Counted from the stretch's first letter, positions 1 through 7,396 are shown. The stretch: 20,531 nt of DNA from RQOF01 sp964394475 (GCA_964394475.1 CAYMXZ010000038.1:1-20531); one strand, 5' to 3'. Made by a program: numbers and translations. Notes: generated by a model from the sequence alone, not told the origin.

Positions 1-198
1 GTTTGTAAATATTTAATTTTCAAAACATCTTTTCGGAGCTAAAGCAATAATCATAAAAACGAATTTATCACAAGGGAAAAAAATCAGACGAATTGATATC
101 ATTTTACCTTCGTTTTTCTATCAACTAAAAAATCACCCTCTCAGCTTTTTAAACTAAATTTGAAAATTTATTAATGAACAGAAAAATTTGCCGATGAT

Positions 199-225
199 TC
201 CAAAAGTTATTCTTTTGGATATTTT
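199..225 (+). terminator. Terminator-like hairpin followed by a T-rich run
   Basis: Stem TCCAAAAG (199-206), loop TTATT, stem CTTTTGGA (212-219), then TATTTTT. The 8-bp stem is perfect but has only three G-C pairs, so it would be a weak intrinsic terminator. It could end a transcript entering from upstream of the window, or act as an attenuator in the leader of the gene at 401. Its right arm overlaps the 16-nt motif that recurs at 16160-16175. Confidence 0.35.
207..222 (+). repeat. 16-nt motif, copy 1 (TTATTCTTTTGGATAT)
   Basis: An exact 16-nt match to the minus strand at 16160-16175. Both copies are intergenic and both point toward a downstream envelope or secreted protein gene: here 178 nt before the start at 401, and there about 88 nt before the amidase start. 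It could be a shared regulatory site, or coincidence in AT-rich DNA. Confidence 0.4.
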
Positions 226-299
226 TAAAATTAAGGTTATATTCACCTATGCTAAATCACGCCTATCTGTTTCAAAATAAATCCTGCACATAATTACGC

Positions 300-318
300 A
301 AGGAGGTGATACGTATCA
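300..318 (+). promoter_or_regulatory. Orphan perfect Shine-Dalgarno sequence fused to a 12-bp palindrome
   Basis: AAGGAGGTGAT (300-310) is complementary to the classic 3' end of 16S rRNA over 11 nt, yet no ORF of useful length starts at the right distance. A GTG inside it would give only five codons. It overlaps the perfect palindrome TGATACGTATCA (307-318). The gene start at 401 has its own ribosome site. This could be an operator, a ribosome standby site or the remnant of a leader gene. Confidence 0.35.
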
Positions 319-400
319 GTTAAAAAATTTATATTTCATCAGGTCAATTGGAGTTAACTGTTAAATGTATTTTAAGTCCACCCAACAGAAAGGAAATGAT

Positions 401-3253
401 ATGAAGAAGTTACTGGTATTAGTACTCTGCATGTTGTTTATGGTTTTATGGGCGCAAGAATATCCTGCCCCCACCGGAGATCAGTTTACCGTGAATCAAA
501 CCCCGGTAATAACTGACAAGGAGAAACTACAATTCTCAGATGTTTCAGAACCCGCCTGGAAAGTTTTAGAGAAAATGGAAATAGCAGAACGAGAAAACTC
601 CACAATCACAATTGATCTTCCGGCTAATGTTTCCAGCCAGGCCCTGAGCCTTGCCCGCCAAATCGAAGCGCTGTGGAACTCTGGCCAATTCGATCAAGCC
701 CTTGTCTATTTCAATGCCTTGAGCCAGGAAGTAAACTGGAAAGAAATTTCTATCGGAAGAACCTGGCGATTGCCCTTAACCAATCCCCAGAGAGAAATGT
801 GGGGGCCAGACGTCAGGATTGGAACTCACGATTCTATTCGAACCGCTGCTTTTGATATCCATCGTTCAACTGGAAATCTTTTCGCCATTTTATTATACCA
901 CGAAGGAACACAGGATTGGTGGTCGGTTAACTATTCTAATGACGGCGGTGAAAACTGGTATGAAACCTATGCCTGGTGGGCAGACTATACAATAAATTCT
1001 TTGAATGCTTCTATTGTTGGTGACTATTGTTATGTTGCCTTTAGTAGAGGTAGTAATCAAGATCAAGCTTTTCTTTACCGTTTCAGCACTTATGATGGTC
1101 AACAAACCAATTTCAGCACTGGTTATGCCTATCATACAGTTTTTACGACTAATTATCCAGTGTACATCAAAGAAGTCGCTCTGAGTTCAAATCAAGATTA
1201 TTACAATAACCGTTTGTATTATAGCGCTATTTTATCTGATGGCACCCTGAAATTTTTCTGGGGACTCGATCCAGAGTTCGTAACTTGGAATGAAATTGTC
1301 AGTAATGTAACTACTGCCAGTCGAGGATTAGATATAGCTTCCAATGAGAATTATTCCAATCACTATCAATGGGTTTCCTACATTGATAACAGCAATCGGC
1401 TTCGCATAGATGGAGTGACTACTTCTGATACCTGGGCTCAATTGTTCAACAGTGCCGCCGGTGCTTCATCGAATCGAACCGCCGTCGGCGCTTATGGTGA
1501 TACGGTTACCTGCGCCTTCGAGTATAACGGAGACCGGTTATATAATAAATACTACGTGTCCTATGACGGAGGAACGAATTGGGCCTATGGTTTTCTAGAT
1601 GATACTTTAACAGTAAACGAAACGCCTAATCTCACCGCCCGTTATGGGGGTGGCGTGGCCCTAGTTTATCGGTATTACACTCCTACGAGAGAAGGAAGAT
1701 ATAGATGGCGCTTGTACCGAGGAGGCTGGTCAACTCCAGAAGTTTTCACCGATTACGAACCATATTATGTTCAACCTGCCATCGAATATTTAGGAAACAA
1801 TGATTATGGAGTGGTTTATTTAAGTTGGAATTCACCCTACATCCGTGCGGCTTATTTTGACCATCTGTTGTTCACCTTAAACGCTCCCCAAAATTTATAC
1901 GCCATGGGTGGCTATCATAACAGCATCCTGCTTACCTGGGATCTGCCGGCCGGTGAATCACAACAAACCTCATTAAATGGTTCCACCCAGCAAGGGCAAC
2001 TTGTTCAGGAAAAGACAACCGAGAATCCTGTAGAATCAGCAAAACCGTTAGTAAAACATTCGCCGGGATCAGGTGGAGCAGATGCAAATTTACATTCATC
2101 CACTATTCATCAAACCAATCCCCGACATACAGAGGCCGTATTGCTCTCTTTCAACGTGTATCGGAGCACCTCCATGGGTGGCCCATATACTTTAATTGCC
2201 AATGTAGATAAACAATACTATCGCGATTTTTCGGTAAACAACAGTCAAACCTATTATTATGTGGTGCAGGCAGTTTATGACGTGGGTACCAGCGGTTACT
2301 CCAATGAAACTTCGGGAGTGGCAATTCTGAACGGATATGTGATTCATTCCGCGCACGCCATCAATCCACCTACAATTGATGGAGTAATTAATACTTCTGA
2401 ATGGTCGCAGGCGACCACTACCGTCATCACTTCTACTGGAATGTCTTATCCGGTCCTGCTGTACTCTATGAATGATTTAAATTATCTCTATCTGGCTCTG
2501 GATGATCTCAATAATACTGTTCCCAATGACTATGATGAATTCGGAATCTATTTCGACGAAAACCACGATTACGAGTGGCCCGCCAATTCACCCAGCATTG
2601 AAGGAAATTTCTGGATAGACTATTACCTGAGTAACCCGGTTACATCTAGATTCCGCGGTATATCGGGTGTGTGGCCTTATAATTTAGCTTATGATATTGC
2701 TATTGATGATAATGGAGTAACTTCCGCTATCTCATTTTCTACCGGTCATATTCAGTATGAAGTAAAAATAGATCTGGTAGCCAGCAATTTAAATCTTACA
2801 CCTGGTAATGGTTTGGGAGTATATCTATTTAGCTATGAAGGCGGAAATGGCACCTTCAATGGAGCTTGGCCGGAGCAAACCTATAATTACTGGAATTTAC
2901 CAGCCGCTTATGGAACGCTAATTCTGGATCCGGTGGTGGGAATTGAACAGCCAGATGAAAATATGATAACGGCTTACGAACTTCTGCCCAATTATCCCAA
3001 TCCATTCAACCCCTCAACGACCATTCGCTATCGTCTGGCCAATACCCAGGCCCAACCTACAACTCTCACTATTTACAGTTCTTCCGGACAACTGATTCGC
3101 ACCCTGGTGAATGAAGAACAAAATAATGGTGAATATGCCGTGACCTGGGACGGATTAAACTCAAAGGGTGAAGAAGTGGGAAGCGGTGTCTACTTCTTCC
3201 AGTTGAAAAGTGGCGAATTCACTCAGACCCAAAAATTAGTAAAAATGAAATAA
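401..3253 (+). CDS. Secreted multidomain protein with a T9SS-type C-terminal sorting domain
   Basis: Exported protein of 950 residues. I chose the ATG at 401 over the in-frame ATG at 365 because AGGA lies 6 nt before it and it begins directly with a signal peptide (MKKLLVLVLCMLFMVLWAQ). Residues about 100-490 look like a beta-propeller or sialidase-like region with two Asp-box-like motifs (NDGGENW near 180, YDGGTNW near 388). Residues about 493-643 form a fibronectin type III fold interrupted by a low-complexity insert (about 518-577). Residues about 650-845 resemble a CBM9/DOMON-type beta-sandwich (PPTIDGVIN..EW). Residues 859-950 are a FlgD-Ig-like T9SS type A sorting domain (YPNPFNPSTTIRY, GEEVGSGVYFFQL). 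In known systems this domain directs export through the T9SS and is cleaved or anchored at the surface. The substrate is unknown. It appears to be a single-gene unit ending at a strong terminator. Confidence 0.9.
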   Translation: MKKLLVLVLCMLFMVLWAQEYPAPTGDQFTVNQTPVITDKEKLQFSDVSEPAWKVLEKMEIAERENSTITIDLPANVSSQALSLARQIEALWNSGQFDQALVYFNALSQEVNWKEISIGRTWRLPLTNPQREMWGPDVRIGTHDSIRTAAFDIHRSTGNLFAILLYHEGTQDWWSVNYSNDGGENWYETYAWWADYTINSLNASIVGDYCYVAFSRGSNQDQAFLYRFSTYDGQQTNFSTGYAYHTVFTTNYPVYIKEVALSSNQDYYNNRLYYSAILSDGTLKFFWGLDPEFVTWNEIVSNVTTASRGLDIASNENYSNHYQWVSYIDNSNRLRIDGVTTSDTWAQLFNSAAGASSNRTAVGAYGDTVTCAFEYNGDRLYNKYYVSYDGGTNWAYGFLDDTLTVNETPNLTARYGGGVALVYRYYTPTREGRYRWRLYRGGWSTPEVFTDYEPYYVQPAIEYLGNNDYGVVYLSWNSPYIRAAYFDHLLFTLNAPQNLYAMGGYHNSILLTWDLPAGESQQTSLNGSTQQGQLVQEKTTENPVESAKPLVKHSPGSGGADANLHSSTIHQTNPRHTEAVLLSFNVYRSTSMGGPYTLIANVDKQYYRDFSVNNSQTYYYVVQAVYDVGTSGYSNETSGVAILNGYVIHSAHAINPPTIDGVINTSEWSQATTTVITSTGMSYPVLLYSMNDLNYLYLALDDLNNTVPNDYDEFGIYFDENHDYEWPANSPSIEGNFWIDYYLSNPVTSRFRGISGVWPYNLAYDIAIDDNGVTSAISFSTGHIQYEVKIDLVASNLNLTPGNGLGVYLFSYEGGNGTFNGAWPEQTYNYWNLPAAYGTLILDPVVGIEQPDENMITAYELLPNYPNPFNPSTTIRYRLANTQAQPTTLTIYSSSGQLIRTLVNEEQNNGEYAVTWDGLNSKGEEVGSGVYFFQLKSGEFTQTQKLVKMK

Positions 3254-3256
3254 TCG

Positions 3257-3319
3257 GCTCAATTTCTGAGCATAATTTCAGTGAAGAAGGGAGTACGAAA
3301 AGTACTCCCTTTTTTTATT
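3257..3319 (+). terminator. Strong Rho-independent terminator of the secreted protein gene
   Basis: A perfect 10-bp stem AAGGGAGTAC (3287-3296) with GTACTCCCTT (3302-3311), a GAAAA loop and a run of seven Ts (3310-3316) follow the stop codon by about 35 nt. A smaller hairpin, GCTCA-ATTTC-TGAGC (3257-3271), sits just before it. This is the clearest intrinsic terminator in the window. Confidence 0.92.
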
Positions 3320-3487
3320 TAATGCACAATGGTTGATATCTAACAAAATCATAAACTTCATTGCTAATGTATACCACTGCTTTATTTACTGAATATAGTT
3401 GGCAACAAAATTTATAAATTTTTCGAATATGTTAACTCTGAGCGGCAAATTCTTCGTTGAAATGAACCAAAAAAACATAAATAAAAA

Positions 3488-4024
3488 ATGAATAAACAAA
3501 CTTACTTCGATAATTTGCATTTGGATAACAAGAGGTTACTGCCTAAATTTTCACCTGTTAACAGGAGACGAATAAAGTTGAATCACTTTACTTTCCGCAA
3601 AGAAGATATAGAAACCATCAGCAAGGTATTGGGAGTGAAACCGGTAAAACGTGTAGATCACTTTCGCTTCGTTTTGGAAAATAAAAAAGATAAACGTCGA
3701 CTCTCACTGGAGATTTATCCTGATATCCCCATCGGCAACAGTCAGGGCAATCTGATTTCGATTTACACCTACAATACTCACATACAACTTCACTTCTGTG
3801 GAGGATTTGTTCCCAGTGAGTCGCTCGGTGAAGTTATTTTCTTCAGTGAAAACAAGGGATTAATTTCAGGCGTAATTGTCGAAAAAGAAGCCGGTTGTTC
3901 GGTATATGCGAACGTCGATGCCAGCATTCTTTCGGGTGATTTTACCCAATTAGCGCCGGAAGTGATGCTTTCTGGAATAGCCCTGTCTGTCACTGAACAT
4001 CTTCTTTCTCCCCGTGAAGAATAA
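3488..4024 (+). CDS. Conserved-looking hypothetical protein, first gene of the xer operon
   Basis: A 178-residue soluble protein that I do not recognise. It has no signal peptide or membrane segment. The first 45 residues are basic (NRRRIKLNHFTFRKED). Residues about 55-130 alternate charged turns with likely beta strands (DHFRFVLEN, RLSLEIYPD, LISIYTYN, QLHFCGGF), and there are two cysteines (C-G-G near 107 and G-C-S near 138). The start has no clear ribosome site, only an A-rich run, as for several genes here. It stops 5 nt before the metallo-hydrolase gene, so the two are almost certainly cotranscribed. Real coding sequence is supported by its length, by that tight spacing and by the lack of a competing ORF of similar size. 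No function can be assigned. Confidence 0.8.
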   Translation: MNKQTYFDNLHLDNKRLLPKFSPVNRRRIKLNHFTFRKEDIETISKVLGVKPVKRVDHFRFVLENKKDKRRLSLEIYPDIPIGNSQGNLISIYTYNTHIQLHFCGGFVPSESLGEVIFFSENKGLISGVIVEKEAGCSVYANVDASILSGDFTQLAPEVMLSGIALSVTEHLLSPREE

Positions 4025-4029
4025 TTTCT

Positions 4030-4653
4030 ATGAAAATTTACACCTTCACTCTTGGCACTTTCGCAGTGAATAATTATCTCGTGCATGCGGCTGATTCTAC
4101 GAAAGCCATTCTGTTTGACGCCGCCGAGGATCCCGATCCCATTCTTGAAAAAATGAATGAATTGGGATTGACGCTGGAATTCCTGGTTATCACTCACGGA
4201 CATGGAGATCACATTGCCGGAAATAAAAAAATAATCGCCGAAACCGGTGCCAGGCTTTTGATCCATGTGATGGACCAACCCTTTTTGAGCGATCCTTATC
4301 TCAACCTTTCTGCTTATTTCGGAGAAGAAATTATCTCACCACCCGCCGATCGCCTGTTGCAGGAGGATGATAAAATCACGCTGGATACACTTGAATTTCG
4401 AGTCCTGCATACCCCGGGTCACACCCCGGGACATATCACTCTGGTCTGTGATAACCATGCTTTTGTTGGCGATGTTATTTTTCAGGGATCCATTGGACGA
4501 ACCGACCTGCCCCGAGCTTCGGCACAGCAATTGATTCAATCCATCCGCCAAAAAATCTATACCCTTCCCAATCAAACTATTTTATACCCGGGACATGGTC
4601 CATTAACTACTGTTCAGGCGGAAAAAGAATCCAATCCTTTCGTGAGCAACTAA
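4030..4653 (+). CDS. MBL-fold metallo-hydrolase (YcbL / glyoxalase II-like)
   Basis: A 207-residue metallo-beta-lactamase-fold hydrolase. The zinc-binding set is complete: HGHGDH at 56-61, H131 within HTPGHTPGH, the bridging D148 (FVGDVIF), and H189 in LYPGHG. The stretch GSIGRTDLPRA (153-163) is typical of the small single-domain YcbL-type branch of the glyoxalase II family, which hydrolyses thioesters such as S-lactoylglutathione. The true substrate is unknown and may be another thiol ester. It lacks the long C-terminal helical domain of classical glyoxalase II. It lies between the unknown gene at 3488 (5-nt gap) and xerD (1-nt gap), so translation is probably coupled. The ribosome site is weak. 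Confidence 0.92.
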   Translation: MKIYTFTLGTFAVNNYLVHAADSTKAILFDAAEDPDPILEKMNELGLTLEFLVITHGHGDHIAGNKKIIAETGARLLIHVMDQPFLSDPYLNLSAYFGEEIISPPADRLLQEDDKITLDTLEFRVLHTPGHTPGHITLVCDNHAFVGDVIFQGSIGRTDLPRASAQQLIQSIRQKIYTLPNQTILYPGHGPLTTVQAEKESNPFVSN

Positions 4654-4654
4654 C

Positions 4655-5551
4655 ATGGAGTGGCAAAATCTACTAACAAAATACATTCGTCATCTGGCGC
4701 TGGAAAAGGGACTGTCCGATAATTCCCTATTTTCCTATGAAAATGACCTGAAACGTTATGTGAATTACCTCAATGAACAGAACCTTCAGAATTGCGAACA
4801 AATCACTCCCCTGGTTTTACAGCAGTATATCGGACAGCTTTATGACCTTGGTTTAGCCAGTAGCAGCATGGCTCGCAATTTTTCAGCCATCCGCGGTTTT
4901 CACCAGTTTCTCATTCAGCAAAATATCACTGCCCGTGATCCGTCCGAACTGCTGGAAACTCCTCGCCTGAAGCGCAAATTGCCAGCGGTTCTCTCCGTGG
5001 AAGAAGTGACAGCCATCATTAACCAACCGGATGTAAATGATATCCTGGGTATTCGGGATCGGGCCATGCTGGAAACTCTTTATGGCTGTGGGCTTCGAGT
5101 ATCGGAATTGCTCAGCATGTCCATTAACAATCTGCTTTTACATGATGAATTGGTTCGGGTTGTCGGCAAAGGATCGAAAGAGCGGTTTGTTCCCATTGGA
5201 CAGGAAGCCATTCACTGGTTGAAAATTTATTTAGCTCGCAGCCGGCCGTTGTTGAGCAAAGGATCACTCTCCCGTAATATCGTATTTTTAAATCGCAATG
5301 GGCGCCCGATGAGCCGAATGGGATTCTGGAAAATTTTAAAAAAATATGCCCTGCAGGCCAAAATATCCCATCAAATTCACCCCCATATCTTTCGGCATTG
5401 TTTTGCCACCCATCTGCTGGATAATGGAGCCGATTTGCGCTCAGTCCAGGAACTTTTAGGTCATGCGGATATATCCACCACTCAGATCTATACTCATGTC
5501 TCCCGGCAACAACTTTCAAAAATTTATAAGAAATACCATCCGCGCAGTTGA
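4655..5551 (+). CDS. xerD: Site-specific tyrosine recombinase XerC/XerD
   Basis: A 298-residue tyrosine recombinase, the same length as E. coli XerC and XerD, with an N-terminal SAM-like core-binding domain (1-about 95) and a C-terminal catalytic domain. All catalytic residues are visible: R148 (GCGLRVSELL), K172 (GKGSKER), H244 and R247 (HPHIFRH), H270 (LLGHADISTTQ) and the nucleophile Y279 (IYTHVS). The Xer family resolves chromosome dimers at dif during division. XerC and XerD cannot be separated by motif alone, and many bacteria of this kind carry a single Xer, so the symbol is provisional. The start is 1 nt after the preceding stop codon. No integron or phage context suggests a mobile role. 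Confidence 0.93.
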   Translation: MEWQNLLTKYIRHLALEKGLSDNSLFSYENDLKRYVNYLNEQNLQNCEQITPLVLQQYIGQLYDLGLASSSMARNFSAIRGFHQFLIQQNITARDPSELLETPRLKRKLPAVLSVEEVTAIINQPDVNDILGIRDRAMLETLYGCGLRVSELLSMSINNLLLHDELVRVVGKGSKERFVPIGQEAIHWLKIYLARSRPLLSKGSLSRNIVFLNRNGRPMSRMGFWKILKKYALQAKISHQIHPHIFRHCFATHLLDNGADLRSVQELLGHADISTTQIYTHVSRQQLSKIYKKYHPRS

Positions 5552-5563
5552 AAGTCTCAGCGC

Positions 5564-5575
5564 TGGAAATTTCCA
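5564..5575. promoter_or_regulatory. 12-bp palindrome between xerD and the membrane protein gene
   Basis: TGGAAATTTCCA is a perfect palindrome 12 nt after the xerD stop codon, in the 142-nt gap before 5694. It has no T run, so it is not a terminator. It could be an operator for the downstream signalling genes. A perfect 12-mer palindrome can arise by chance in DNA of this length. Confidence 0.2.
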
Positions 5576-5693
5576 ATATATCTTCAGTAAGGTACACCGG
5601 TCTGGTTAAATATTTCTTTTTTATTTTTTATACTCTAACTATATTTTTGCAGTATTAAATTGTAAAGGGAAAACAGGAAAAAGGGGGAAAGCG

Positions 5694-5903
5694 ATGTTTA
5701 TGAAATTAGCCAAACATAAAACATTCGAATATATCCCGCGAATCTATGATCCCAAAAAGGATGAATCCCAAAAAACGCGGATTCGCTTTCGCTCGCTACG
5801 AGAGCACCGCCGGAAATCGTATTCCTTCATCTGGATGCTGGCGCTTTTATTTTTTGTGGTCTATTTGATTATTCTGCTTTCGAAGATAGCCAATAATTAT
5901 TAG
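5694..5903 (+). CDS. Small tail-anchored-type membrane protein (69 aa)
   Basis: The N-terminal about 45 residues are strongly basic (RIRFRSLREHRRK near 29-41) and carry the phrase YIPRIYDPKKDE. One hydrophobic helix near the C-terminus (about 46-63, IWMLALLFFVVYLIILL) is followed by a short polar tail. The layout suggests a cytoplasmic basic segment tethered to the inner membrane. The start ATG at 5694 has GGGGG 6 nt upstream, better placed than for the next in-frame ATG at 5700. The stop is 9 nt before the cyclic-nucleotide regulator gene, so they are likely cotranscribed. I have a vague impression of similar short PR-x-YDP-type proteins in Bacteroidota/Calditrichota genomes, but cannot confirm it. 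Function unknown. Confidence 0.82.
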   Translation: MFMKLAKHKTFEYIPRIYDPKKDESQKTRIRFRSLREHRRKSYSFIWMLALLFFVVYLIILLSKIANNY

Positions 5904-5912
5904 GAGAGAGAA

Positions 5913-6998
5913 ATGTTTCAAATCAGTGAGGTTTTGAAAAAGGTACCGTTTTTCCGCTCCCTGGGCAAGGATGGGATAAGTTTTGTTATTGAACGCTTAA
6001 AATTCAAACCTTTCGATGCCGATGAAGTGATCTGCAAAATTGGTGATCCCGGCGATAAAATGTATATTGTGATCAGTGGAAAAGTGAAGGTAGTTGTCAA
6101 GGCCGAAGACGCCGCTGAAGAAACGGTCATCGCCGAATTGTCCAGCGGAGATTATTTCGGAGAGATGGCCTTGCTGACGGGAGATCCACGTTCGGCCAGC
6201 GTCATCACCACCGAACCTTCCGAGATGTTTATTTTGAACAAAGAAGATTTTGATCTGATCGTGGAACGTTTCCCTTCCATTACCATCAGCATGGGAAAAA
6301 TCATGAGTCAGCGTCTGCGGGATACCCTGCAAAAAGCCGCCAAGAAAACTCCCGAAAAAGTTGCCACAGGTATTAAAGGTTCTTTGTCAGAAAAAAGCCT
6401 GGTTGATATTTTTAAATTTTGCGAATCCAATTCCTTAAATGGAAAAGTAATCGTCCAGTCCGGTAATCAAAAAGGAATTGTGTACTACAAAAAAGGGATT
6501 CTGCAAAAGGTAGAATTAGGGAATCTTCGTGATGATGAAGCACTGGATGTCCTGATGAGCTGGGAAGAAGGTACTTTTGCGGTAGAACCCGATCCCTTAC
6601 GACTGGATCAGGAAGAACAACCGGTTGAAGCGGTTTCGGCAGAACCCATCCAGCTGGTGATTATCAATGCCAGTATGGTGGTGCAAAAAATGCTGCAGCA
6701 GATTTTTGAAAAAATTGGCTACTCGGTCTATGCCGTGGAAAATAAACAAAAAGGGTTGAACCTTATAAAAAAACTGCAACCTAATGTGGTAGTGGCCGAT
6801 GTGAAACTGCCTGACAGCAACGGCATCGATCTGGTAAAATCGATTCGTGAATTTAGCGATGTGCCTATTGTTCTCCTCACCGAAGAGAGAAATCGGGACG
6901 AATATCAATCGCATCTCTCCGGTTTTAAAGATATTGGTTTCACCAGGACTCAGGAACTGGGAGAAATTATGCATGCCGTTCAGCAAATTAGCCGCTGA
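5913..6998 (+). CDS. Cyclic-nucleotide-binding / DUF4388 / degenerate receiver regulator
   Basis: A 361-residue cytoplasmic signalling protein with three domains. Residues about 10-130 are a CRP-type cNMP-binding domain with an intact phosphate-binding cassette (FGEMALLTGDPRSASV, with E84 and R93). Residues about 152-228 match the PATAN/DUF4388 type (IKGSLSEKSLVDIFKFCE, GKVIVQSG, GIVYYKKGILQKV). Residues about 246-358 have the fold pattern of a response-regulator receiver, keeping the phospho-acceptor-like D296 (VVVADVKLPD) and T323 (VLLTEE). The acidic pair is replaced by N252-A253-S254, and the usual lysine position reads R345 (FTRT). No DNA-binding or catalytic output domain is present, so it probably works through partner proteins. 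AGGAGAG precedes the start. It is flanked by two small unknown genes in the same operon. Confidence 0.93.
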   Translation: MFQISEVLKKVPFFRSLGKDGISFVIERLKFKPFDADEVICKIGDPGDKMYIVISGKVKVVVKAEDAAEETVIAELSSGDYFGEMALLTGDPRSASVITTEPSEMFILNKEDFDLIVERFPSITISMGKIMSQRLRDTLQKAAKKTPEKVATGIKGSLSEKSLVDIFKFCESNSLNGKVIVQSGNQKGIVYYKKGILQKVELGNLRDDEALDVLMSWEEGTFAVEPDPLRLDQEEQPVEAVSAEPIQLVIINASMVVQKMLQQIFEKIGYSVYAVENKQKGLNLIKKLQPNVVVADVKLPDSNGIDLVKSIREFSDVPIVLLTEERNRDEYQSHLSGFKDIGFTRTQELGEIMHAVQQISR

Positions 6999-7018
6999 GA
7001 GAACGCCTGCAAAAGATC

Positions 7019-7396
7019 ATGGCAAAAAATATCTCAAAAGATATTCTCGAAAAAACCTTTAAGGCTTTCCTGAGTTACGTGGAAGGTTTTGTGGGAGAAA
7101 GCAAAGCCTGGGAATTCGCCCGGCACAGCCGACAGGAAACGGAAAAATATTATAAGAATTTATCGCTCATTCAATTAGATGAAAAAAAGAATCTGGTTTT
7201 AGTTAATCCAACAATAACCGACAAAGAGCTTTTAGGCTTTAGTCTCTGGATGTCTAAACTTGTAGCGGAGTTAAAAGAATTTATGGTAGGAGTGGGAAAG
7301 GTAGAACCGGAAAAAATCCTGGGAAATCTCAAGAAATCGCTGGAACCTACCGGATTTTTAGAATTCTTTCAGCAGGCCAAAGAATTATCATTTTGA
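7019..7396 (+). CDS. Small helical hypothetical protein downstream of the cNMP regulator
   Basis: A 125-residue protein that looks almost entirely alpha-helical, with charged amphipathic stretches (ILEKTFKAFLSYVEGFVGE, SLWMSKLVAELKEFMVG) and one likely short beta hairpin near 50-65 (LSLIQLDEKKNLVLVNP). There are no cysteines, no signal peptide and no membrane segment. It starts 20 nt after the regulator gene with only a weak ribosome site, consistent with translational coupling. I do not recognise the family. By position it is a candidate partner or output of the cNMP-DUF4388 protein; that is inference from context only. Confidence 0.78.
   Translation: MAKNISKDILEKTFKAFLSYVEGFVGESKAWEFARHSRQETEKYYKNLSLIQLDEKKNLVLVNPTITDKELLGFSLWMSKLVAELKEFMVGVGKVEPEKILGNLKKSLEPTGFLEFFQQAKELSF

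Larger units (their letters stand above)
1..400. other. AT-rich intergenic leader upstream of the secreted protein gene
   Basis: I see no convincing gene here on either strand. The region is strongly AT-rich. It contains a 9-bp inverted repeat (55-63 with 109-117, 45-nt loop), a terminator-like hairpin at 199-219, and an orphan perfect Shine-Dalgarno sequence merged with a palindrome at 300-318; the last two are listed separately. The length and the number of small structures suggest a promoter plus a long 5' leader for the gene starting at 401. I cannot place a promoter with confidence. Confidence 0.5.

Noticed and set aside
55..117. 9-bp inverted repeat AAAAACGAA / TTCGTTTTT as a terminator or riboswitch
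   Set aside because: The 45-nt loop shows no convincing inner structure and the sequence is very AT-rich; no known riboswitch consensus is visible.
300..310. Possible 3' end of a 16S rRNA gene on the minus strand (ATCACCTCCTT)
   Set aside because: The flanking sequence lacks the conserved GGCTGG and the rest of helix 45, so only the anti-Shine-Dalgarno-like string matches.
365..400. Upstream in-frame ATG at 365 as start of the secreted protein
   Set aside because: It would add 12 polar residues before the signal peptide and has a poorly spaced ribosome site; the ATG at 401 has AGGA at a good distance.
3407..3422. 16-bp palindrome AAAATTTATAAATTTT upstream of the hypothetical gene
   Set aside because: It is made only of A and T in an AT-rich gap, so it is weak evidence for an operator.
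3790..4278. 162-codon ORF on the minus strand overlapping the hypothetical and hydrolase genes
   Set aside because: It runs antisense across two well-supported genes in an operon, and its translation shows no recognisable domain or signal.
4415..4440. Near-duplicate ACCCCGGG-containing repeat in the hydrolase gene
   Set aside because: It simply encodes HTPGHTPGH, the normal metal-site motif of this family.
4655..5551. Xer recombinase as part of a mobile element or integron
   Set aside because: It has XerC/D length and motifs and sits inside a tight housekeeping operon; no attachment repeats or cassette genes are seen nearby.
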